Shown: positions 32,913-40,478, counted from the stretch's first letter. The stretch: DNA of 64,000 nucleotides from Pelotomaculum sp. (GCA_018435055.1 JAHDOA010000020.1:1-64000), one strand, 5' to 3'. Made by a program: numbers and translations. Notes: generated by a model from the sequence alone, not told the origin.

Positions 32913-33215
32913 TTGAAACGACTATTCAACCCGATGCTTTTTTTGATGGCCAATACTCCTAATGTGGAAAGAAATATGGAACTCCTGACATCATTACTTC
33001 AGACAGCGGCTGATTCTGTTAGAAATATTAAAAGCGGTTTTGACAATTTTAACGCAACCATTATTAAGGTAGCCGAGAGCATGCCGGGCCCCCACCACAA
33101 TCAGCATAAACCCTCCGCCCCAACGGGACCGGCGGCAAAAAAAGAGGTGCCCGTAGAACCGGTTACAGACTTCGAACCGGCCCCTTCTATCCAGATGCCG
33201 GACGGGGAGGCTTAA
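32913..33215 (+). CDS. Hypothetical protein, 100 aa, Pro-rich tail
   Basis: Not recognised. The first 60 residues are helical (NMELLTSLLQTAADSVRNIK); the rest is Pro/Ala/Glu-rich and probably disordered. Start TTG 32913 with GGAGG nine bases upstream gives good support for translation. No signal or membrane helix. Immediately followed by repeat DNA. Confidence 0.55.
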   Translation: MKRLFNPMLFLMANTPNVERNMELLTSLLQTAADSVRNIKSGFDNFNATIIKVAESMPGPHHNQHKPSAPTGPAAKKEVPVEPVTDFEPAPSIQMPDGEA

Positions 33216-33216
33216 A

Positions 33217-33269
33217 CGTGTCACGGGGACGGTTCTCTAACGTGTCACGGGGACGGTTCTCTTGACACG
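33217..33269. repeat. 29-bp REP-like unit, tandem (one partial, one full)
   Basis: A 5' part (CGTGTCACGGGGACGGTTCT) at 33217 is repeated and completed at 33241-33269. The full unit is the exact reverse complement of 23065-23093 and can fold by its CGTGTCA/TGACACG ends. It follows the stop of the 100-residue gene almost directly. Confidence 0.9.
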
Positions 33270-33300
33270 CTCCCACGCTACTGCCACGTTTCGGGACACT

Positions 33301-33366
33301 CCAATCGGGGACATTCCTCAGGCCCGAAAGGAACACCTGTGAGAGAGGTGTGTCCCCGATCCGCTA
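33301..33366. repeat. Dispersed GGGGACA hairpin repeat, copy 3
   Basis: Opens with CCAATCGGGGACATTCCTC and closes with GAGAGGTGTGTCCCCGATCC. The outer GGGGACA/TGTCCCC arms pair. Together with the REP units before it, it fills the stretch up to the remnant region. Confidence 0.85.
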
Positions 33367-33429
33367 ACGCCGCGCTCTGACGGGAGCGGCAACTTTCAAT
33401 ACCATGGTCCCGGCAATAGTAATTCCCGA

Positions 33430-33458
33430 TAGTCTAAACCCCGCAAATAATTGCGGGG
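33430..33458 (-). terminator. Terminator-like hairpin downstream of the lemA remnant
   Basis: On the minus strand CCCCGCAA (plus 33451-33458) pairs with TTGCGGGG (plus 33439-33446), followed by TTTAG. It sits where a lemA/TPM operon would end. Confidence 0.55.
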
Positions 33459-33575
33459 TCTGGCTTTTCCGTCGCCGGCGGCGCTTCTACTTCCGGCGCG
33501 CAGTATGGCAATTGCTTTTCACTATTTTAGCAGCGGACATTTTACACTTGACGCAACAGTCGTCTTTGATATCGT

Positions 33576-34038
33576 TCAAATAGTTGCAGGCATGGCGCTG
33601 CCGCAGTTTGTACAGAATCTGACGTTTTTATCCGAGTCAACGCCGCAATGCGGCAGAGCAAACTCCCCCCGGGGCTTTAATCGCAATTTGCTAGCGGCCG
33701 CCGTAGCTTGAACCGCCGCCACGGCAAATAATGATTTTAATGCCCCGCTCAAAAGGTTTTCCGCCTGAGACTGCTCCCTGACGTTTCCGGCCTTTATGGC
33801 CATATTCCGGGCCTGTGTCACCCTCTCCAGGGTATCTTTTTCATGACCGCATATCCTTTGACCGCATTCACTAAATTGGGGATCAAATCATAGCGCCTCT
33901 TAAGTTGCACATCAACCTGGGATCAGGCGTTTTGCACCCGCTGCCTGAGCTTCACCAGACCATTGTAGGTGGAAATGAGAAACACGCCCAGCAAGAGCAG
34001 CAACGCTGCGATGGAAATAACTGTAGCCCAATATCCAT
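33576..34038 (-). pseudogene. Decayed lemA fused by deletion to a TPM-protein end and a zinc-ribbon end
   Basis: Reading the minus strand from about 34038: a membrane helix, then STYNGLVKLRQRVQNA, an in-frame TGA at 33925-33923 where LemA has Trp, then [20 protein letters not shown]. After a lost base near 33847 the text resumes as [19 protein letters not shown] and NLLSGALKSLFAVA. All of this matches LemA. At about 33720 LemA text stops; the next bases in another frame read GGGSSYGGR-stop (stop at 33693-33691), typical of the end of TPM-domain proteins, and then a zinc ribbon (HCGVDSDKNVRFCTNCGS) runs to the stop at 33576. So an internal deletion joined neighbouring genes after or during decay. 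The interval 33367-34240 contains nothing else that I recognise. Confidence 0.75.
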
Positions 34039-34243
34039 TCCTCCCTGTTTATAATTTAATAGCTTTTCTTTCCCGACCCCGGGGTAACCTTCATATGAGG
34101 CAATAATGCTGTTCGTTTTTACATAAACGTTGTACCAGCCATTCTATGTGTCCATCAAACCGGGGTAGTGTTATATCAAAAAGCCGCCCTTTGCGAAGCC
34201 ATGAAAAGCAGCTTTAAAGGGCAGCCCGCAGGAAGCCAATAAT

Positions 34244-34576
34244 ATGATGGAACTACTGTATAAATGGCCCAGAGAGGAAAATGAAGCCAGGCCGGACATG
34301 ATTAATAATTTTTTAAGCGACCTCAGCCGCTTTCATTTCAAAAAAATAGCCCCGTCACCGGTTATTGATCTACAAAAACCGTATTACAAGGCCGTCTCTG
34401 AAGTCGAGGCGTATTATGGCAACGGAGCAAACAAGAAGCGGTGCTTACTTTTCTATCTCTGGTACTGCAAAACGAAAGGCCGCAAACCCTGCTGCTCTAT
34501 AGCGATGAAACATGGGATGGCTGACAGAGGACCGCGAGTTTACCATGAAATGTCGAACCAATCGTGGCCATGCTGA
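34244..34576 (+). pseudogene. Unrecognised ORF, possibly frameshifted
   Basis: The first 65 or so residues (MELLYKWPREENEARPDMIN; IDLQKPYYKAVSEVEAYYG) have a protein-like composition and AGGAAG precedes the ATG. The last 45 residues are Cys/Trp-rich and look like an alternative frame; from about 34445 another frame reads FLSLVLQNERPQTLLLYSDE and then stops. This suggests a short broken gene. I do not recognise the family, and chance ORFs cannot be excluded. Confidence 0.35.
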
Positions 34577-34642
34577 AACGCTGAATGTGCAAATCCTGTA
34601 TTCTTCAGGGCGCCAATTAAGGTGCCCCGGCGGTTCCGGCTT

Positions 34643-35251
34643 TTAGGCTTTTCTGCGTTCATCCAGTTGGTCCCATTTCATGATTTTGGGAACTTCCCGC
34701 TTGACTTGTTTCTCCTCTCCCGCTGCTTTTGAGCCGGCGGCATTTTCCCTCACCCCGGCGGCAGGCTGCCCGGGACCGGGAGCCGGCTGGACAGCGCCGC
34801 CTCCCCCGGGTCCGGCCACCGCCTTGGCGCCGCTCCCCAGCATACCGGACATCATGCTCATCAGACTGTTCAGATCAACGTTCTGGCTAAGAACGCTCAG
34901 CATGTTCATAAGTGTTGCCGGATTAATCCCTTGTCCCGCAGGTGTGTTACTGCCACCCTGGCCGCCAAGCATTTTCATCAACATGCCCATCAGGTTTTCC
35001 ATAGACTGGCCGCCTGCCGGAGCTGTCCCTGATGTTGCCGGCGAAAATGCGGGCAGATCTGCCGGGATAGGCAGCGACAGGTTTGGTTTACTCCCGTAAC
35101 GACGCCCGATAAGTCCTAAAATGCTCATCAAATTAACTGAACTGATGTATATCAGCATGGTTTCTTGATCCAGGCCGTACCTGGATGCCTGTTCCAGCAG
35201 CCTGATCACCGGCTCCTCCGGCAAGCCCTCGCCCTTTATGTCCTCAGCCAA
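34643..35251 (-). CDS. Met/Gly-rich protein of the SPOCS locus, unknown function
   Basis: 202 residues; not recognised. N-terminal helical part (RLLEQASRYGLDQETMLIYI), then a Pro/Gly-rich region with Met-rich segments (MENLMGMLMKMLGG; LMNMLSVLS; LMSMMSGMLGSG), a Pro/Gly/Ala linker and a charged C-terminal tail (VPKIMKWDQLDERRKA). The TTG at 35251 is preferred, with GGAAGGGG about eight bases upstream. It follows the YbaB paralogue by 22 bases, so they are probably one unit. The Met-rich repeats and disordered linker suggest a structural, possibly spore-associated protein, but this is inference. Confidence 0.65.
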   Translation of the reverse strand: MAEDIKGEGLPEEPVIRLLEQASRYGLDQETMLIYISSVNLMSILGLIGRRYGSKPNLSLPIPADLPAFSPATSGTAPAGGQSMENLMGMLMKMLGGQGGSNTPAGQGINPATLMNMLSVLSQNVDLNSLMSMMSGMLGSGAKAVAGPGGGGAVQPAPGPGQPAAGVRENAAGSKAAGEEKQVKREVPKIMKWDQLDERRKA

Positions 35252-35273
35252 ATTTATCACCCCTTCCAACCCT

Positions 35274-35573
35274 TTAAAACAACCCGGATATATTAGGCAG
35301 GTTTAGTTCGCCGGTCAGCTTCGCGATCTCATTTTTTATCATTTCTTTTGATTGGGCAATAGCCCTGTTAAAGGCACTGGCGACCATTGTTTGCAGCGCT
35401 TCAATATTGTTGGGGTCCAGCGCGGCGGGGCTAAACGCGACGCTCTGCACCTGCTGGTGGCCGTTCATCAAAAGGCGGAACGAACCCTCTCCTGCGCTGA
35501 TTTCAATGGTCATATTTTGTAATTCCTTTTGCAGCTTTTGCATTTCTGCAAAAATCAGCCCCATGTTCATCAT
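35274..35573 (-). CDS. YbaB/EbfC-family protein, second copy
   Basis: 99 residues with the YbaB layout: N-terminal helix (FAEMQKLQKELQNMTIEISA), beta sheet (RLLMNGHQQVQSVAFSPAAL) and C-terminal helix (ASAFNRAIAQSKEMIKNEIA), ending LTGELNLPNISGLF like the canonical copy at 63670 ([11 protein letters not shown]). It lacks the [12 protein letters not shown] turn of ordinary YbaB, having EGSFRLLMNG. The ordinary protein binds DNA as a dimer. This divergent copy sits among spore-envelope genes, so a specialised role is possible. Confidence 0.8.
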   Translation of the reverse strand: MMNMGLIFAEMQKLQKELQNMTIEISAGEGSFRLLMNGHQQVQSVAFSPAALDPNNIEALQTMVASAFNRAIAQSKEMIKNEIAKLTGELNLPNISGLF

Positions 35574-35629
35574 CAGTTTTCACTTCCTTATCATATCGGT
35601 AATGCTGCTTATAAAATTTTTTAGCTGGT

Positions 35630-35683
35630 GTAAAAAGAAAGCTGTTATTCAACAGCTTTTTTTCAACAGCTTTCTTTACCAGC
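35630..35683 (-). terminator. Terminator of the SPOCS/carbohydrate-binding gene
   Basis: On the minus strand AAAGAAAGCTGTT and AACAGCTTTCTTT form a long stem with an inner AACAGC repeat in the loop, followed by TTTACACC. It lies just after the stop at 35703. Confidence 0.7.
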
Positions 35684-35702
35684 ACGTTAAAAAATGTGGT
35701 TT

Positions 35703-36761
35703 TTATGTTGTCAGCAAGGGTACGCATTCCAGCACCACATCGTCTATCTTGACTGTGTTGGTGTTACCTGCCCCCGGAATGAAGGAGAAACGGACCATGG
35801 CGCTGGCCACGTTAGCATCGGTCACAGGCGTTGTGAACTGTACCTGGGTGTAAGCCCCATCTGGGATTCCAGCATTTGACAGCGTTTGTGAGCCAATTCC
35901 CACCTGGACGCCGTTCTGATCAAAGAATACTACTTCAGCATTCAAGCTAAAATTGCCGTTCTGGCCCCGGACATCCTCTGCGACCCAGAAGGTCAGCCGG
36001 TACTGGCGGCCGCCCACAATCCCGTTAGATACCATCTGGAAAAGCGATCCGGGCAGAACCGGGTTTAGAATTCCTACTTCCGCCGCATACGAACCTGAGT
36101 GCGCAAATGTGGTTTGCTGGACATTGCTGCTCCCCCAGAATACCGGGTGGAAGGGATCCGCCCAGTACTCGAGGCCGCCGTCCCTGAGCCGGTTGCCGGG
36201 CGGGCAGACTTTCGGGCTCGGGCAGATCTGCACGTATATCTGTTGGTCCTCTACAAGTTTGGCGGTAAGCTGGACCACAGCTGTCTGGTGCAGACGGCTG
36301 GCGCGCGGGAGTTCCCAGTTTATATCCACATCAATGTTGTGGAACTGAATAAAGACATCGTTCCTGTTTTTTACTTTTTTCATCTCTCTCAGTTCCTGCA
36401 TTTTGGAAAACGGCACATCCTCGGCAAAATGCCTGACCTCATTGTTCTTATTCACATAGAAAATCTGCTTGTGGATGGTGCCGCTGATAATGACCTTCTT
36501 CGCCCATACTTCTCTTTCCGGACTGACTGTGGGAACCAAAACGATATCCCCGGACGAAAGCTGGTCCACAAATACCGGGGTGCCCTTCAGGTCACGCACG
36601 GATGCGGTAATATGGTCTATTTTCAGCGCCAGTTCGGGCAGGGTAATGGTGCTGTCCACCACCTGCTCTATATCGACAGCTTCAATTACTACGGGTACCT
36701 TAATTTCAAGGCATTTAATCGCAGCGGGTTCTGTATATAAAAACTGCGAAGGAACGGACAT
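35703..36761 (-). CDS. Single-SPOCS protein with C-terminal carbohydrate-binding-like domain
   Basis: 352 residues. A beta-rich N-terminal half with the SPOCS/DUF3794 pattern (IEQVVDSTITLPELALKIDH; VIISGTIHKQIFYVNKNNEV; VDINWELPRASRLHQTAVV) is joined through a Cys/Pro segment (CPSPKVCPPGNRLRDGG) to a jelly-roll module (about 195-345): LEYWADPFHPVFW, AAEVGILNPVLPGSLFQMV, RLTFWVAEDVRG and VKIDDVVLE, the CBM4/9-like order. SPOCS domains occur in spore morphogenesis proteins. Gene start follows AAAGGAGG; the SipL-like gene lies 28 bases upstream, so both are probably one operon. No signal peptide, as expected for a coat or envelope protein made in the mother cell. Confidence 0.8.
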   Translation of the reverse strand: MSVPSQFLYTEPAAIKCLEIKVPVVIEAVDIEQVVDSTITLPELALKIDHITASVRDLKGTPVFVDQLSSGDIVLVPTVSPEREVWAKKVIISGTIHKQIFYVNKNNEVRHFAEDVPFSKMQELREMKKVKNRNDVFIQFHNIDVDINWELPRASRLHQTAVVQLTAKLVEDQQIYVQICPSPKVCPPGNRLRDGGLEYWADPFHPVFWGSSNVQQTTFAHSGSYAAEVGILNPVLPGSLFQMVSNGIVGGRQYRLTFWVAEDVRGQNGNFSLNAEVVFFDQNGVQVGIGSQTLSNAGIPDGAYTQVQFTTPVTDANVASAMVRFSFIPGAGNTNTVKIDDVVLECVPLLTT

Positions 36762-36789
36762 TCTTTAAAACCTCCTTTAAAATCTTTTA

Positions 36790-38337
36790 TTAACCCATGG
36801 CAGGGCAGGGTATCATTATTACCTGGCCGACTTCCAAAACATCCGGGTTAGTGATCTGCGGGTTAATGTCCAGGATCATCTGGACAGTGACCCTGTTGGC
36901 CGCGGCTATTTTAGATAAAGTGTCGCCGGCCCTGACTGTATACGGTGTCGGCGGGCAGGGTGTGGCGGTGGGTTCCACGGTCGGCGGCATCTCAACCGGC
37001 GTATAAACCATGGGTTGGGACAATTCCCAAACCGTGGCGGCAACCCGTAGCACCACTTCCGTATGCAGGTCTAGACCGTCCTGGTCCACATTGACATATT
37101 CCGCATCAATTCTCACCTTAACCCTCATGTCCGGCTCCGCGCCTTCTACAACCACAAAAGTGCGGAAATCAAGGCGCTGGTGCATGGCGTGGACAGCCTG
37201 GTCGGGCTTTGCGCTGACATAGACAATCTCCACGTCGGCGTAACCCCTGATCAGTACTTTTCCGCTGAGAATATTGGTGTCAGTGACCTCTGTCTTATCT
37301 ACCCTGGCATCCAGGACTTTCTCAATATCCGGCTTTTCTCCAGGGACCTCCGTGGTGTCACGTAAAACTACCTGGGTTTCCCCGGCGCCGATTTCCTGTT
37401 CAACCTTGAGCCGAATTCTTTCAAAGCCTTCTTCGTTTTCCAGTTCAGTCGGGACATCCCGCAGGGTCCTTGTTTCAGTAACAAATACAGTAAGTTGAAT
37501 AATTATATCGGCGAACAAGGCCGGGTCCTTGATCAGACCCACCTCAGCGCTTTCTACCACCGCGCGCACCTGCACATTCATGCCGGGTTCAGCATCAGGC
37601 ACTTCCACAAAATCGCTGAATCTAATCGTGTGATGAAGGCTATGCACTGTTTGGGCCGGTTTCATGGCTACATACATAACCTGAAGCCTAACTGCGCCGT
37701 CCACAATAACCTTGTTGGCAATTATCTTTTTGTTGGTGATGTCAACCTTGGCTTCAGTGCGTAAAATCCTTTCAGCATCAGGTTTTTCTTCCGGCACATC
37801 AAACTGGTCGCTGACAATTATCTGTTTGGTTACTTTTTCACCTATCAGATGCTCGACGGTGATGTCCTGTTCTTCCAGGGCTGTGTTGCCTTCAGGGGTC
37901 TCAGTAAGTATTTCGATCTCGTCTATATCAGTAACTTTGGCAAAAACACTGAGCACTGCCGCAACATTAAACTTACGGGGGTCTCTGGTACTCCGTGTCA
38001 GGCTCACATCCTCTACTGTAAACTCGACATCAACGTCATCTCCCGGCTCTGCGCCTGGCACATCTAAAGAGCTGGTAAAATTCACACTGTCATGAAAAAA
38101 GTTGACAGATTGATCCGGCTTAAAGGCGACGTAAGTTACCTGCACGTCCAGGGTCCCGTTCACAATAACCTTATTAGGGACGATGGTAACATCTCTTACC
38201 TTTGCCTTTGCTTCTTTTGACAGAATTTTATCTACGTCCGGTTTGGCTTCCGGTACTTCAATCTGTCCCCTGACTACGGTCTGGACTCTATTTTCACCCT
38301 GAACCAGATGGACCTTAAGCCGTTCGGTTTCAGCCAT
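36790..38337 (-). CDS. SipL-like spore morphogenesis protein: three SPOCS domains plus LysM
   Basis: 515 residues. Three DUF3794/SPOCS repeats, each beginning with a VPE-AKPD/EKPD box (VRGQIEVPEAKPDVDKIL at about 22, DQFDVPEEKPDAERIL at about 178, TTEVPGEKPDIEKVL at about 330) and carrying the VQVTYVAFKPDQ / LQVMYVAMKPAQ / VEIVYVSAKPDQ core. A Pro/Thr linker leads to a C-terminal LysM (YTVRAGDTLSKIAAANRVTV, about 463-510). This is the build of C. difficile SipL, which works with SpoIVA to assemble the spore envelope; the LysM can bind cortex peptidoglycan or SpoIVA. Start ATG 38337 follows AAAGGAGG. Close to yabG, as in clostridia. Confidence 0.85.
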   Translation of the reverse strand: MAETERLKVHLVQGENRVQTVVRGQIEVPEAKPDVDKILSKEAKAKVRDVTIVPNKVIVNGTLDVQVTYVAFKPDQSVNFFHDSVNFTSSLDVPGAEPGDDVDVEFTVEDVSLTRSTRDPRKFNVAAVLSVFAKVTDIDEIEILTETPEGNTALEEQDITVEHLIGEKVTKQIIVSDQFDVPEEKPDAERILRTEAKVDITNKKIIANKVIVDGAVRLQVMYVAMKPAQTVHSLHHTIRFSDFVEVPDAEPGMNVQVRAVVESAEVGLIKDPALFADIIIQLTVFVTETRTLRDVPTELENEEGFERIRLKVEQEIGAGETQVVLRDTTEVPGEKPDIEKVLDARVDKTEVTDTNILSGKVLIRGYADVEIVYVSAKPDQAVHAMHQRLDFRTFVVVEGAEPDMRVKVRIDAEYVNVDQDGLDLHTEVVLRVAATVWELSQPMVYTPVEMPPTVEPTATPCPPTPYTVRAGDTLSKIAAANRVTVQMILDINPQITNPDVLEVGQVIMIPCPAMG

Positions 38338-38424
38338 ATTAATCCTCCTTTCAAAACTTTTCTATACTAATATATGAGTGTGACACGAAAAAGTACCAAA
38401 AAGTGTAGCCACCATTTAAATAAA

Positions 38425-38450
38425 CAAAAAAAAGGGGGGTTACGCCCCCT
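38425..38450 (-). terminator. Terminator of the CAP-domain gene
   Basis: On the minus strand GGGGGCGTAACCCCCC is followed by eight T. It lies about 90 bases after the stop of the CAP-domain gene. Confidence 0.88.
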
Positions 38451-38538
38451 TCCTTTTATTGTTATTTAACCATTTAATGTCATATTTTTTGTTTTATTAG
38501 CAAATATTAATTAATTTAATATCTCAAGTTATATTTTC

Positions 38539-39525
38539 TTAACCGGTAAACATCTGAACAAACATTTTGCTGTAAGGACCGCCGCTAACAACGCCAATCC
38601 CTACTTTTGTATAGCTGGCATTAAGAATGTTGGCGCGGTGGCCCGAGGAATTCATTAAATTGTTATGCGCGCTCTGCACGGTGGGGGCTCCGGCCAGGTT
38701 TTCCCCGGCGTAGCTGTACTGCACCCCGTATGTCTTCAGCATATCAAATGGCGAACCGTATGTGGGCGAGGTATGGCTGAAATAGCCCTTGTTGATCATA
38801 TCCTGCGCTTTCAGCCTGGCCACTTTGACCAGGGTCATATCCACCTGAAGAGGGCGCAGCCCCGCTTTGGAACGTTCCTGGTTGACCAGGTCGAACATGG
38901 CCTGCTCGTCTGCGTTCAGACCGCTGGTGTCTGGCGCCGGCTCAGGAGTTTGGGGTTGCACGGGTTCCTGTGGTGGTGCAGGCTCCTGTGGTGGTGCAGG
39001 CTTCTGTGGCAGGGTTGGTATTTTTGAAGTTGGTTTGATGAATAACTTAACAAACGCTTTGTTGCATACATCGCTTCTGACAACATCAATCCCCATTTTT
39101 GTTGTATAGCCGGTATTAAGGATACTGGCGCAGCTGCCTGAGGAATTCATTAAACAGGTATGCGCGCCCTGCCCGGTAGAAGAGCCGGCCGGGTTCTTCC
39201 CGGCGTAGCTGTACTGCGCCCTGTCTGCCTTCATTATATCAAATTGTGAACCGTAGGCGGGCGAGGCAGGGCAGAAATTGTTGTTTGAAGTTATGCCCAG
39301 GGTTTTAATTTTGGCTGGATCCGGGGGTGTGGCGTCACTTGCAGGGGCTGGCAGCCCAACGGCATCGCTTGCCTCGTTGGGAAGGTCTGCCACCTGCTGT
39401 TCATCTGCAGCGGTAACAGCTACCGATGCGCCGGTTTGTGTAAATACTGTTATAGATAGCAGAGATACAAAAAGGAACAAGGAAGCAACTAAAACTAACG
39501 GAACCCATTTCGCACGGAATCTCAT
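38539..39525 (-). CDS. Secreted CAP/SCP-domain protein with a degenerate duplicated half domain
   Basis: 328 residues. A signal peptide (VPLVLVASLFLFVSLLS) leads to a degenerate half CAP domain (about 85-165), a Pro/Gln-rich linker of repeated PPQEPA units and a full YkwD-type CAP domain (about 200-328): MFDLVNQERSKAGLRPLQVD, GYFSHTSPTYGSPFD, SYAGENLAG and NSSGHRANILNASYTKVG. The first copy keeps PAYGSQFDIMKADRAQYSYA, GKNPAG and NSSGSCASILNTGYTTKMG, but has lost the N-terminal helices and the conserved His of SSGHR. CAP proteins of spore formers are secreted or spore-surface proteins of uncertain activity. A c-di-AMP riboswitch precedes the gene. ATG 39525 follows AAAGGGGA. Confidence 0.9.
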   Translation of the reverse strand: MRFRAKWVPLVLVASLFLFVSLLSITVFTQTGASVAVTAADEQQVADLPNEASDAVGLPAPASDATPPDPAKIKTLGITSNNNFCPASPAYGSQFDIMKADRAQYSYAGKNPAGSSTGQGAHTCLMNSSGSCASILNTGYTTKMGIDVVRSDVCNKAFVKLFIKPTSKIPTLPQKPAPPQEPAPPQEPVQPQTPEPAPDTSGLNADEQAMFDLVNQERSKAGLRPLQVDMTLVKVARLKAQDMINKGYFSHTSPTYGSPFDMLKTYGVQYSYAGENLAGAPTVQSAHNNLMNSSGHRANILNASYTKVGIGVVSGGPYSKMFVQMFTG

Positions 39526-39544
39526 TTTATTTCCCCTTTCTTTT

Positions 39545-39705
39545 TGAGCCTACGGAGTTAGCTGACGGGTTCGGTAAAAGACACCCTACGGTTTCGGAGG
39601 CCGGTCATCGGATTGCTGAATTCCATCTTAACTGACCTTGGGACTGCGGGTCTCCGGCCTCTGAAATCGATTCACCCCTTTAATTGGGTCCTCCGTTCCT
39701 AATGT
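39545..39705 (-). promoter_or_regulatory. c-di-AMP riboswitch (ydaO/yuaA class)
   Basis: The minus strand carries the class hallmarks in order: GGAACGGAGGACCCAATT (plus 39682-39699), AGGGGTGAATC (plus 39668-39678), two interior hairpins including AGAGGCCGGAGACC, and the closing CCGAACCCGTCAGCTAACTC (plus 39554-39575), ending with GTAGGC. ACGGAG and CTCCGT can form P1. These match the consensus of the ydaO motif, which senses cyclic di-AMP and usually turns genes off. The CAP gene starts only about 20 bases beyond, leaving no room for a separate terminator. Control may therefore act on the ribosome-binding site, or by overlap with P1. Confidence 0.88.
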
Positions 39706-39849
39706 TCCAGGATTCGGCCTTATAACTAACCACGCCATAATTTTTGGGTGGTAAAAATTTGCCTTGTTTTGGGCATGGCGCCGGGTCATTAAGGGAGATT
39801 AAAATCTAAAGGGCTTGTACAAAGGAAAAAACTGTACAAACCCAATATA

Positions 39850-39885
39850 TAAGAAAATACCGCCGTATGGCAAAGCCGGTATTTA
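39850..39885 (-). terminator. Terminator of the Gly/Tyr-repeat gene
   Basis: On the minus strand AAATACCG (plus 39877-39884) pairs with CGGTATTT (plus 39855-39862), followed by TCTTATAT. The T-run is short. Just beyond lies a TTGTACA ... TGTACAA palindrome (39817-39842). I see no gene between the riboswitch at 39705 and this gene's end at 39980. Confidence 0.6.
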
Positions 39886-39979
39886 AAGTATATCAAGCAT
39901 AATGTTAGCAGGGCTGCCAAGCTCCTATTATATATTTATTATTGCTCTTAATTATTTAATATTGTTAGATGTTGACAAT

Positions 39980-40384
39980 CTATAGTTTTGTTCCCAATCC
40001 TGCCACAGTAGCGTCTATTTTGATCAGTTTTAATAGCCCCTCGGCTTCCCGGGCGGCATAACCGGTCAGGAATAATCCAGCCTGCCCGTTGGCAATCAGT
40101 TTTTGTAAAGTCTGACACACACACTCTTCCAGGTTCTTATTGGGTTTTATATTTCCTTCACCCAACCCCAGGGCATCCAGAAAACCATTATTATAGCCGA
40201 GTGCGCTCCCTTCGGAGTATCCTTTTTCATACCCGGACTCAAAGCCCAGATTATATCCCAGATGATAACCCATATTTTTGCCAGCGCGGTAAGCTTCCTC
40301 TTCGGCCTTTTTTCGCTCCGACCGGCGTTCCCGCTTACCGCAGGCATAGCTATACGCAAAATCCCCGGAGAAATTCTCGCCCAT
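39980..40384 (-). CDS. Protein with GY-type tandem repeats, unknown function
   Basis: 134 residues from ATG 40384 (AAAGGGCGGTGACC upstream). A charged N-terminal helix (CGKRERRSERKKAEEEAYRA) runs into a striking repeat of period four or eight: GKNMGYHLGYNLGFESGYEK and GYSEGSALGYNNGFLDALGLG. The C-terminal 55 residues are helical (CQTLQKLIANGQAGLFLTGY). Such GxxxGY repeats resemble those in flagellar-assembly or essential YAE1-like proteins only superficially. No signal peptide. It lies downstream of a small hypothetical and a trypsin-like protease gene on the same strand. Confidence 0.7.
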   Translation of the reverse strand: MGENFSGDFAYSYACGKRERRSERKKAEEEAYRAGKNMGYHLGYNLGFESGYEKGYSEGSALGYNNGFLDALGLGEGNIKPNKNLEECVCQTLQKLIANGQAGLFLTGYAAREAEGLLKLIKIDATVAGLGTKL

Positions 40385-40478
40385 GGTCACCGCCCTTTCT
40401 TGTAATGGTTGCTCCCAGCATGCCGGCAAAAAAATACCCGGGTAGTTTAGCGGGTTTTATCAGCCGCCAGATCATGCC

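Noticed and set aside
33451-33711. Plus-strand ORF over the zinc-ribbon part of the lemA remnant
   Set aside because: The minus strand shows recognisable LemA and CxxC text; the plus reading has none.
39760-39979. Possible further structured RNA between the riboswitch and the Gly/Tyr-repeat gene
   Set aside because: Only a terminator-like stem and a TTGTACA palindrome are visible; no known class pattern.
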